From the NCBI GenBank assembly GCA_002393095.1, contig DGII01000134.1, positions 1 to 14,252 on the forward strand: DNA of 14,252 nucleotides, given 5' to 3'. Below the pieces are notes generated by a model. The model searched no databases, was not told the DNA's origin, and was given only the letters and a program-made list of their open reading frames with translations. The translations under genes and the position numbers were made by a program. The DNA is from Lachnospiraceae bacterium UBA3826 (GTDB lineage: Bacteria; Bacillota; Clostridia; Lachnospirales; Lachnospiraceae). Position 1 is the stretch's first letter, and each line of letters begins with the position of its first letter. Positions 8,916-13,903 of this stretch are shown here, in pieces.

Positions 8916-9145
8916 CATCCACCAATCTCACTTAGGATAGCACTTATCTCGTCTTTACTATATCCGGTACGAGACGCAATCTCTTCTGCAGGCATGCCTA
9001 CGTCATTATATGCAATTACTTGCCCACGCTTTTCACCACGTTTCTCACCGCGAGTTTCTCCACGCTCTTCAGCTTTCCTGCATTCACTTCGAACATGTCT
9101 GTTAATAACAAATTCCTGATCAAATAGAGTTGTATAAATATCCAT
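8915..9145 (-). CDS. Internal in-frame small protein, candidate RpnS antitoxin
   Basis: An in-frame ATG at codon 218 of the nuclease gene is preceded by TAGGAGAGG with 7 bases of spacing. This is as good a ribosome-binding site as any in the window. Translation from it would give a 76-residue protein made of the C-terminal domain alone: MDIYTTLFDQEFVINRH, a charged helix with the RGET-RGEK-RGEK-RG repeats, and a helix-turn-helix-like end. In characterised Rpn systems just such a C-terminal product is made from an internal start. It binds and inhibits the full-length nuclease, and its helix carries four-residue repeats of variable number. That it acts so here is inference. The later in-frame Met268 has no ribosome-binding site. 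Confidence 0.6.
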   Translation of the reverse strand: MDIYTTLFDQEFVINRHVRSECRKAEERGETRGEKRGEKRGQVIAYNDVGMPAEEIASRTGYSKDEISAILSEIGG

Positions 9146-9796
9146 GATCTCGCCTCTCCTAGCCTCCAGATACTCTTTAAGAATACCTCTTTTTTCACAA
9201 TTTTTCAAGGTCTCGGTAAGCGCATCCAGCGTTCTTCCGTAAATCGCAACTTGTGTCGTTATCTCTTTGGCGAAAGCGATATATTGATTAATTATGTCAT
9301 TACCACCGCTATAAGTAATCACCCTGATCTTAACATCAATCGATATATCTAAGCCATTGAAGAACTCATCCTTTAGACTGATCACATCAGGGCAGTCCTT
9401 CTTGTCTCCGGTGAATATAACATATAACTCCGGTATAGGCAGTGCGGCTTTCGTGCTTGTGTACAGATCTATATCATTTTCTTCTATATATCTGTTATAT
9501 GTTTCCATCAAATATTGTAATGCCCGTATCAAGATATTTATAGACCATGTTGACTGACATTCAACCAGTATCAGTTGCCTATTCTTAACCCTGAATCCAA
9601 GATCATTATACAGATCGTCAGATAATACATTCTTCAATGTAATATCCATAAGATCCGCAACAGATATCTTCTTATCTTCCGGATGAAGAGTTCTGTACAA
9701 TTCAAGAAGATTCTCAGGAATACTGAAAAGATCCGTGAAAACGCTATCTTTCACAGTTCTTTTGATCACGATTCCATTGCTTTGCGTTCCGCCCAT
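8915..9796 (-). CDS. Rpn-family PD-(D/E)XK nuclease, full-length form (RpnL-like)
   Basis: A 293-residue protein of the Rpn (recombination-promoting nuclease / Transposase_31-like) family, DNA-cleaving enzymes with a PD-(D/E)XK fold. Family marks are the opening DSVFTDLFSIPENLLELY (17-34), the active-site set D65 and E79-C-Q81 within LILVECQSTWSINILIRALQYL (75-96), and PELYVIFTG (122-130). Residues about 240-258 are a charged helix with RGEK repeats, followed by a helix-turn-helix-like tail (GMPAEEIASRTGYSKDEISAIL). The start follows AAGGAGG eight or so bases upstream. It lies 72 bases after an XRE regulator, with a palindromic operator candidate between them. Known Rpn proteins act as toxins against phage and are blocked by their own separately translated C-terminal domain. 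The internal start seen here (see the small gene at 8915-9145) fits that. The function is inferred from family. Confidence 0.85.
   Translation of the reverse strand: MGGTQSNGIVIKRTVKDSVFTDLFSIPENLLELYRTLHPEDKKISVADLMDITLKNVLSDDLYNDLGFRVKNRQLILVECQSTWSINILIRALQYLMETYNRYIEENDIDLYTSTKAALPIPELYVIFTGDKKDCPDVISLKDEFFNGLDISIDVKIRVITYSGGNDIINQYIAFAKEITTQVAIYGRTLDALTETLKNCEKRGILKEYLEARRGEIMDIYTTLFDQEFVINRHVRSECRKAEERGETRGEKRGEKRGQVIAYNDVGMPAEEIASRTGYSKDEISAILSEIGG
9023..9064 (-). repeat. Tandem 12-base / 4-residue repeats in the Rpn C-terminal helix
   Basis: Three and a half units of 12 bases encode RGET, RGEK, RGEK, RG (nuclease residues 245-258). The units differ at several third-codon positions, so the protein repeat is conserved more strictly than the DNA. 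Runs of this kind change copy number easily by slippage without breaking the frame. They lie in the part shared by the full-length and small products. Confidence 0.8.
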
Positions 9797-9835
9797 AAAT
9801 CATCCTCCTTATAATATGTTATATCGGTATATGTT

Positions 9836-9845
9836 CGTATATACG
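9836..9845. promoter_or_regulatory. Candidate XRE operator before the Rpn gene
   Basis: CGTATATACG is a perfect 10-base palindrome in the 72-base gap between the regulator and the nuclease gene. It recurs with one base changed (CGTATAAACG) at 10234-10243 over the regulator's own start point; including flanks, TTCGTNTATACG is common to both. No clear second promoter is visible here, so it may control an internal start or simply mark a second repressor contact. Confidence 0.5.
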
Positions 9846-9868
9846 GATTTGGGATCATAAAGAAAAAA

Positions 9869-10204
9869 TCACTCCTTCAAAGCATTAATATAGCCCTTCA
9901 GCCTCTCAATCTGCTTCTCATCAAGATCCTCGATCTCTGTAAGAATTTCATATCCGGAAGTACCCTTGCTGGCTACCAGGTAATCATCGGACTTAGACTT
10001 ACTATTCTTAGTGCCTTGAAGCAATTCATAAGGCGTCACATTCAGCACATCACATATGATCATAATCTTATCTGATGCCGGATTGGTCTTCTTTCGCTTC
10101 CAGTCGCTGATCGTACTCTGCGAGATCCCCGTAGCCTGCGAAAACTCGATCTGTGACATCCCACGTTTCTCTAATATTCGAAATATTCTCTCACTGATTA
10201 TCAT
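9869..10204 (-). CDS. XRE-family HTH transcriptional regulator
   Basis: A 111-residue DNA-binding protein. Residues about 4-62 are a Cro/CI-type helix-turn-helix domain: ISERIFRILEKRGMSQIEFSQATGISQSTISDWKRKKTNPASDKIMIICDVLNVTPYELL. The recognition helix is around SQSTISDWKRKK. A Ser/Lys-rich linker follows, then a C-terminal helical segment (about 80-110) that may dimerise. AGGAG seven bases before the ATG sets the start. It has a near-consensus promoter with a palindromic element overlapping the start point, which suggests autorepression. A similar element lies before the downstream Rpn nuclease gene, so it probably represses both. In this place it resembles regulators of toxin-antitoxin or defence cassettes. 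No peptidase or metal-binding domain is attached. Confidence 0.85.
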   Translation of the reverse strand: MIISERIFRILEKRGMSQIEFSQATGISQSTISDWKRKKTNPASDKIMIICDVLNVTPYELLQGTKNSKSKSDDYLVASKGTSGYEILTEIEDLDEKQIERLKGYINALKE

Positions 10205-10233
10205 CGGTATTCTCCTGTTATGCGTTCAATATA

Positions 10234-10243
10234 CGTATAAACG
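10234..10243. promoter_or_regulatory. Candidate XRE auto-operator
   Basis: CGTATAAACG (read on the minus strand CGTTTATACG) is a near-palindrome beginning one base downstream of the -10 box of the regulator's promoter, so a bound protein would cover the start point. It matches the perfect palindrome at 9836-9845 except at one base. Confidence 0.5.
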
Positions 10244-10244
10244 A

Positions 10245-10273
10245 ATTATAATTTATAATCAAAAAGCTGTCAA
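10245..10273 (-). promoter_or_regulatory. Consensus sigma-A promoter of the XRE-Rpn unit
   Basis: TTGACA (10268-10273) and TATAAT (10245-10250) are both perfect matches, with the ideal 17-base spacer. This is the strongest promoter in the window by sequence. Such strength, with an operator placed at the start point, fits a repressed promoter. The start should lie near 10238, giving a leader of about 34 bases. Confidence 0.8.
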
Positions 10274-10288
10274 GCATTGGCACCAAAA

Positions 10289-10327
10289 AATAAAGTGGTC
10301 AAATCCTTCTAACTCGACCACTTTATT
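10289..10327 (-). terminator. Intrinsic terminator of the VanZ-like gene
   Basis: A 12-bp stem (AATAAAGTGGTC and its complement) with a 15-base loop. In minus-strand RNA it is followed by a U-run (ATTTTTTGG, counting the end of the stem). It lies about 50 bases past the VanZ stop and just before the XRE promoter. The stem is the same as in the terminator at 8861-8890. Confidence 0.8.
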
Positions 10328-10352
10328 CATCCGATATATAATAAATTCTAAT
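10316..10352. repeat. Direct repeat copy 2, right end of the XRE-Rpn cassette
   Basis: The partner of 8879-8915, with 34 of 37 bases identical and the same orientation. It lies between the VanZ stop codon and the XRE promoter. Beyond 10352 the two copies diverge at once, where copy 1 enters the Rpn reading frame. Confidence 0.85.
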
Positions 10353-10377
10353 TTTTAATGTTTCTGAGAGTCTCCCT

Positions 10378-10923
10378 TCACTCCACAATCTCATATTTAT
10401 CAAGCGATAATGGAGCAAAGATTGTCTTGCGCCCTATGAAACCGACTATCCTTACGACAATAACGCCTAAGAATATGCCGATACTGTCTATGAGCACATC
10501 ATGATAATCACCCACCCTGCCGGCTACGAAGGTCTGATGATATTCATCCAGTGCGGCGTATGCTACACATATTATGCCGGTTAAGAACATCAGAGCGATG
10601 CCCCGTAATCTATATACATAGAATGGCAGGCCGACGCATATCGCAAGAAGGAAATACTCTGTAATATGTGCCGCCTTCCGCACATAGGGATGTATGGCTA
10701 TGATGAAAGCTACCAGATCATATTCATTCATTCCTTTATCGGCAAATCTATTGTAGCCGAATGCAAGCAATCTGCTGACTTCCAGGCTGAGTCCCGAAGA
10801 ATCATCGCCCGGCTGTGATGACATATAGAATATAAAATACATCATGAGTATCGCCGGAATGAAAGAAAGCGGTTTGAGCAAATATCGTAATGTTTTTTTC
10901 AAAAACAAGATAATATACTTCAT
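10378..10923 (-). CDS. VanZ-like family membrane protein
   Basis: A 181-residue integral membrane protein with four predicted hydrophobic segments (about 20-36, 88-103, 108-125, 146-163). The VanZ-like signatures are present in order: FYMSSQPGDDSS (32-43), RKAAHITEY (82-90), DEYHQTFVAGR (126-136) and DYHDVLIDSIG (139-149). VanZ lowers teicoplanin susceptibility in enterococci by an unclear route. Most genomic homologues have no proven role, so this should not be read as a resistance gene. No other van-type gene is nearby. The ATG is not preceded by a convincing ribosome-binding site (TATGTAGTGTATG), and an in-frame TAG two codons upstream rules out a longer start. It has its own -10 box and terminator, so it is monocistronic. 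Confidence 0.85.
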   Translation of the reverse strand: MKYIILFLKKTLRYLLKPLSFIPAILMMYFIFYMSSQPGDDSSGLSLEVSRLLAFGYNRFADKGMNEYDLVAFIIAIHPYVRKAAHITEYFLLAICVGLPFYVYRLRGIALMFLTGIICVAYAALDEYHQTFVAGRVGDYHDVLIDSIGIFLGVIVVRIVGFIGRKTIFAPLSLDKYEIVE

Positions 10924-10943
10924 ACACTACATATTAACACATT

Positions 10944-10949
10944 ATTATA
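10944..10949 (-). promoter_or_regulatory. Candidate -10 box of the VanZ-like gene
   Basis: A perfect TATAAT lies 20 bases before the VanZ start codon, with no recognisable -35 box at the usual distance. It would give a leader of only about 14 bases that lacks a Shine-Dalgarno sequence, so translation may be weak or leaderless-like. Confidence 0.45.
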
Positions 10950-10991
10950 ACGATTAAAGAAGCAAATCCTTAAATTTCTTTTAAATAAAAA

Positions 10992-11023
10992 GAGGAAGCA
11001 ACCCCGTTAAGGGTTGCTTCCTC
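10992..11023 (-). terminator. Strong intrinsic terminator of the CAP lipoprotein gene
   Basis: A perfect 13-bp stem (GAGGAAGCAACCC and its complement) with a 6-base loop, followed on the minus strand by TTTTTATTT. It starts about 30 bases after the stop codon. Confidence 0.92.
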
Positions 11024-11054
11024 AGTCATTCCGTAATAAAGTATCTACATCAGA

Positions 11055-11612
11055 TCAATATCCGAATTCCTGCGCCCAAAGCATAGTCTTATTATCGCCG
11101 CTTCCAGCCTCATGAATAGCAATCGAGCATGTCAGATAGCTTGGGTCCATAAGATTCTGCTTATGTGTCGGAGATGCTATCCAAGCATCAACAACATCTT
11201 CAGCATTGTTATAGCCCATGGCAAGATTCTCGCCATATACGAGATTACCGTCTGCTGTCCAATACTCACTTCCGTTAGGTCTGGTATGTGAGAACTTCTC
11301 CTCACACTCATTGGCTCTAATCTGAGCTGCGTTCTCAAGTCCTATACTCCACTCAAGTTCTGACAATCCGGCTGCCGCTCTCTTGGTATTAACAATCGAT
11401 AAAGCTGCCTGTGCCATACTGCGAAGCTGAGCAGAATTAGCTGAATCCGCAAGAGGAACAAACGGATCTACGATGTAGATCGTGTCATCATTAGGGTCAT
11501 ATGCTCTGACAGCAGCAGCCTCATCCAGAAGACCTGCATTAGCACTGCCACAGCCAACAAGAGCTGCCACTATTGATATCGACACAAGGATTGTAAGTAA
11601 TCTTTTTCTCAT
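11055..11612 (-). CDS. CAP (SCP/YkwD-type) domain lipoprotein
   Basis: A 185-residue exported lipoprotein. The signal peptide MRKRLLTILVSISIVAALVGC ends in the lipobox LVGC, so Cys21 would be lipidated and the protein held on the outer face of the membrane. Residues about 62-185 form a CAP domain: QAALSIVNTKRAAAGLSELEW, FSHTRPNG with H109, YGENLAMG with E128, and SPTHKQNLMDPS with H150. These are the usual cavity residues of the family. Bacterial CAP proteins such as YkwD are secreted, and their biochemical activity is mostly unknown. Cys103 and Cys162 are unusual for an anaerobe's exported protein and could pair. The start at 11612 is chosen because GGAGGA precedes it by five bases and it gives an intact signal peptide. 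The frame stays open upstream into the chemoreceptor gene, but that part has no signal. Confidence 0.9.
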   Translation of the reverse strand: MRKRLLTILVSISIVAALVGCGSANAGLLDEAAAVRAYDPNDDTIYIVDPFVPLADSANSAQLRSMAQAALSIVNTKRAAAGLSELEWSIGLENAAQIRANECEEKFSHTRPNGSEYWTADGNLVYGENLAMGYNNAEDVVDAWIASPTHKQNLMDPSYLTCSIAIHEAGSGDNKTMLWAQEFGY

Positions 11613-11633
11613 ACTCGTCCTCCATTTGGATTC

Positions 11634-11642
11634 ATTATAACA
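11634..11642 (-). promoter_or_regulatory. Extended -10 promoter of the CAP lipoprotein gene
   Basis: TGTTATAAT is a perfect extended -10 element (TGnTATAAT) on the minus strand, with no clear -35. Transcription would begin near 11627, leaving about 15 bases that just include the GGAGGA ribosome-binding site. No terminator hairpin is evident between the chemoreceptor stop (11671) and this site, so some read-through is likely. Confidence 0.6.
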
Positions 11643-11670
11643 TATATAGTAAAACTTTGGTACTACTTTT

Positions 11671-12633
11671 TTATTTTTCTGAAGCAATCGGAGCGATCTG
11701 GGATACAAGGTTATCAATATTCTCGAAAATCCCGCTCTTGGTAGTTCCCAGATCATTAACTCTTCCAATCTGACCAAGCAGTCTGTCACAGTCGTTATTG
11801 ATCTGATCGAATCTGTTCTCCAGAGCTGCAATCTTATTCCCTGCTTCATTGGCAGCACCAATGATCTCTTCCTGAACTTCTCCGGATTTACCCGCGCTTG
11901 AAATGATCTCGTCGAAGGTGGCATAAGTCTCATCCACGTTCTCAAGACTCTTATCCAGGCTTTCAACCGATGCCCTCATGCTCTCTGTCAGCTTATCGCT
12001 CTCTTCACCTACATTGCTGATTGACGCATTGACCTGATCGATGAGTACCTTGATCTCATCGGCAAGCTTACGCACCTCTTCAGCCACAACTGCGAAGCCC
12101 TTACCTGCCTCGCCCGCTCTGGCAGCCTCAATAGAAGCATTGAGCGCAAGCAGATTGGTCTGAGAAGCAATTCCCACTATCTGCTTCATATATCCGGCGA
12201 TCTCATCCACAGAGCCCTTGAAGCTTTCGAAGCCCTCTTCCATCTGATTGAAGGTATTCCTTACGTCAGCCGAGCTCTCCTTAAGTTCTCCGACCTTATC
12301 CTGTGCCACCCGCACACTTTTCTCTATATCATCCCTGACCTCATCGAATCTCGATGTCGTCTCGCTGACCTTATCGAACACCTCACCGAATTCATCGATA
12401 TCACTCTTAAGCTCTTCATTGCCCTTCATCACATCCGAGAAAGTATCAGATATCTCCTTAAGCTCCGTGAGTGAATTAACTTCATTAGCCACCAGGCTCT
12501 TCTGACATGCCTTGATGGAATCTGCGATATAGGTAAGTGCAACCGCATTATCTTCCTTTGCAGCTACGTTATGTCCATCATAACCCACAGTTGTTACATT
12601 AATATTGTCCTTATTCTTATTCCTGCCAAACAT
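11671..12633 (-). CDS. Soluble methyl-accepting chemotaxis protein
   Basis: A 320-residue cytosolic chemoreceptor with no membrane segment, no HAMP and no evident sensor domain. The N-terminal 30 or so residues are followed by a long coiled-coil antiparallel hairpin. Its tip (about 150-190) carries the conserved CheA/CheW contact region IVGIASQTNLLALNASIEAA, then RAGEAGKGFAVVAEEVRKLA. Such proteins control the CheA kinase and hence the flagellar motor. Some short ones act in other chemosensory pathways. The gene starts 15 bases after the FIST stop codon, with a strong AGGAGGTGA that begins one base past that stop and lies 8 bases before the ATG at 12631-12633. A GTG at 12643-12645 overlaps the ribosome-binding site and is not a plausible start. 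The adjacent FIST protein is the likely sensory input. No CheA or CheW gene is in view. Confidence 0.93.
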   Translation of the reverse strand: MFGRNKNKDNINVTTVGYDGHNVAAKEDNAVALTYIADSIKACQKSLVANEVNSLTELKEISDTFSDVMKGNEELKSDIDEFGEVFDKVSETTSRFDEVRDDIEKSVRVAQDKVGELKESSADVRNTFNQMEEGFESFKGSVDEIAGYMKQIVGIASQTNLLALNASIEAARAGEAGKGFAVVAEEVRKLADEIKVLIDQVNASISNVGEESDKLTESMRASVESLDKSLENVDETYATFDEIISSAGKSGEVQEEIIGAANEAGNKIAALENRFDQINNDCDRLLGQIGRVNDLGTTKSGIFENIDNLVSQIAPIASEK

Positions 12634-12648
12634 TGCTACACTCACCTC

Positions 12649-13704
12649 CTATTCGAATACCACGCATGTCATCGTCTGATTGACGAACTGTCCGTTATAG
12701 TGCTCGCCATACCCTACGAGGCCGCACGAAGTCCCGAGAGATGCGATTTTACCAAGGTAATTATTAAGCTCGCCTCTCTCCTGAAGCACCAGATATCTGA
12801 ACATACAATTGACGGAGAAAATCCCCGATACCCTGTTAAAATCGCTCTTAATGGTATCTACCGTATTACGGGCGATCTCCATGGGATCATTCATCTGAAG
12901 CAAAGTCAGTATATCCGAATCATTGACCTGTCTGAAGCAGGTGATGCCGTTGCCCTCAACTCCTTTAATAGATACGATACATATATCATCGCCCACCATC
13001 TTGCCCAAGGGATTAGTGAATGTCTGGCTCTCAATGCCCTTCTCATCACAGCCTGTAAGCTCCATATATACCTGCTTGGCTGATCTTCCGTTAAGCTCAC
13101 CCAGATAATACCTGTTCTTATCCGTCTTGGATGCAAGTAATCTCACACCCTCAACGGGTGTATATATATTCTCCTTGTACGCTTTGACCTTGCCGGTCTC
13201 ATTCTTAATAACGGCATAGGCCATACCATCCTCATATATCCTGCCATTAGCCGATACCTTACCCGCATCTCCGGTAGCGCCCATAAGTTCAAGCTTGTAT
13301 TTATCGATTACAAGGCTAAGTGTATTCATAACTCCCGCATCATTGCCGGAACAGAAATCAATTATCGCTGTATTATGATTGCCGGGCTTGATGCGATTCA
13401 GGTCATCCAAAAGCCTGCCTATACACTTTGCAGGCATCTTGGATACATTCTCCAAAGCACCGGCAGCGCAGGTTACACCCTCGGTAAATGCCGTAATCGT
13501 TGCACCCTTCTCCTCTACCTTACTCTCATATCCCATAGCAATACAGCCGATACTCGGCACACCGGGAAATGCTTTCTCAAGCTCAGCCACGTTCTCTTCA
13601 AAAAGATCCGCCGGACTTGTCATAATGATAAGCTTAGGGGATGTAACACCCTTAAGTGCCTCAGCAACCTTGCCGGAAGCACTTGTTCCATAGAACATCT
13701 TCAT
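12649..13704 (-). CDS. FIST domain sensor protein (FIST_N + FIST_C)
   Basis: A 351-residue soluble protein covering a whole FIST sensor. The N-terminal domain (about 1-190) has PADLFEENVAELEKAFPGVPSIGC and the conserved GATGDAGK (142-149). The FIST_C domain (about 195-351) includes NGRSAKQVYMELTG (205-218), NPLGKMVGDD (231-240), FRQVNDSDIL and the closing GYGEHYNGQFVNQTMTCVVFE. FIST domains are thought to sense small molecules, possibly amino-acid related, and are commonly linked by fusion or neighbourhood to chemotaxis and other signalling proteins. The ATG is preceded by AAGGAG seven bases upstream. It is co-transcribed with the soluble chemoreceptor that follows, which lacks an input domain, so the two probably form a split receptor. 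The protein has no membrane segment and would act in the cytosol. Confidence 0.92.
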   Translation of the reverse strand: MKMFYGTSASGKVAEALKGVTSPKLIIMTSPADLFEENVAELEKAFPGVPSIGCIAMGYESKVEEKGATITAFTEGVTCAAGALENVSKMPAKCIGRLLDDLNRIKPGNHNTAIIDFCSGNDAGVMNTLSLVIDKYKLELMGATGDAGKVSANGRIYEDGMAYAVIKNETGKVKAYKENIYTPVEGVRLLASKTDKNRYYLGELNGRSAKQVYMELTGCDEKGIESQTFTNPLGKMVGDDICIVSIKGVEGNGITCFRQVNDSDILTLLQMNDPMEIARNTVDTIKSDFNRVSGIFSVNCMFRYLVLQERGELNNYLGKIASLGTSCGLVGYGEHYNGQFVNQTMTCVVFE

Positions 13705-13755
13705 AGTTTTTCTCCTTACATATTGTAGTTTTCAAAAGTCATGCATACATATAGT

Positions 13756-13764
13756 ATCATATCA
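13756..13764 (-). promoter_or_regulatory. Extended -10 promoter of the FIST-chemoreceptor operon
   Basis: TGATATGAT on the minus strand matches the extended -10 pattern TGnTATAAT with one change in the hexamer; the -35 is weak. The start would be near 13749, about 45 bases before the FIST ATG. I saw no sigma-28 (flagellar) type -10 element (GCCGATAA-like) here, although chemotaxis genes often have one. Confidence 0.45.
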
Positions 13765-13790
13765 GAAAATTCCATGATGCGTAGCAAAAA

Positions 13791-13810
13791 GTGAGGGCTA
13801 AATCCCCCAC
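13791..13810 (-). terminator. Second, tandem terminator downstream of the surface-protein gene
   Basis: In minus-strand RNA a 7-bp stem (GUGGGGG/CCCUCAC, one G-U wobble) with a 6-base loop is followed at once by UUUUUGC. On the plus strand the wobble would be an A-C mismatch, so the structure fits minus-strand RNA. The tail TTTTTGCTACGC closely repeats the tail of the terminator at 13857-13886 (TTTTTCTTGCTACGC). Confidence 0.55.
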
Positions 13811-13856
13811 ATGACTCTATTTTATTATACCAAGATATCAAAAGCGTAGCAAGAAA

Positions 13857-13886
13857 AATCGACCGTGAATTACTTCACGGTCGATT
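13857..13886 (-). terminator. Strong intrinsic terminator of the right-end surface-protein gene
   Basis: A perfect 13-bp stem (AATCGACCGTGAA and its complement) with the loop TTAC (as read on the plus strand). A U-rich tail (TTTTTCTTGC, counting the end of the stem) follows on the minus strand. It lies 17 bases after the stop codon. Confidence 0.9.
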
Positions 13887-13903
13887 CGTATATTTTTTGC
13901 AAA

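Noticed and set aside
9016..9198. 60-codon minus-strand frame overlapping the Rpn gene out of frame
   Set aside because: It is a shadow of the nuclease coding sequence. The strong internal ribosome-binding site inside it serves the in-frame ATG at 9145, not this frame's start at 9198, which has no Shine-Dalgarno.
8915..10204. Insertion sequence (the Rpn family is sometimes labelled putative transposase)
   Set aside because: No terminal inverted repeats or target-site duplication of insertion-sequence type were found. The flanking repeats are direct and contain terminators, and Rpn proteins are nucleases rather than proven transposases.
8861..10352. CRISPR-like or phage attachment-site repeats
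   Set aside because: There are only two copies about 1.4 kb apart with gene content between them, and no integrase or spacer array is present.
10378..10923. Glycopeptide resistance gene vanZ
   Set aside because: The protein is VanZ-like by family, but such homologues are common in Firmicutes without resistance, and no other van-type genes are near.
11613..11966. Upstream extension of the CAP lipoprotein frame into the chemoreceptor gene
   Set aside because: The frame is open by chance. The extension has no recognisable domain, would bury the signal peptide, and ignores the good ribosome-binding site before 11612.
12634..12645. GTG start for the chemoreceptor at 12645
   Set aside because: It overlaps the AGGAGGTGA ribosome-binding site itself; the ATG at 12633 is 8 bases after that site.
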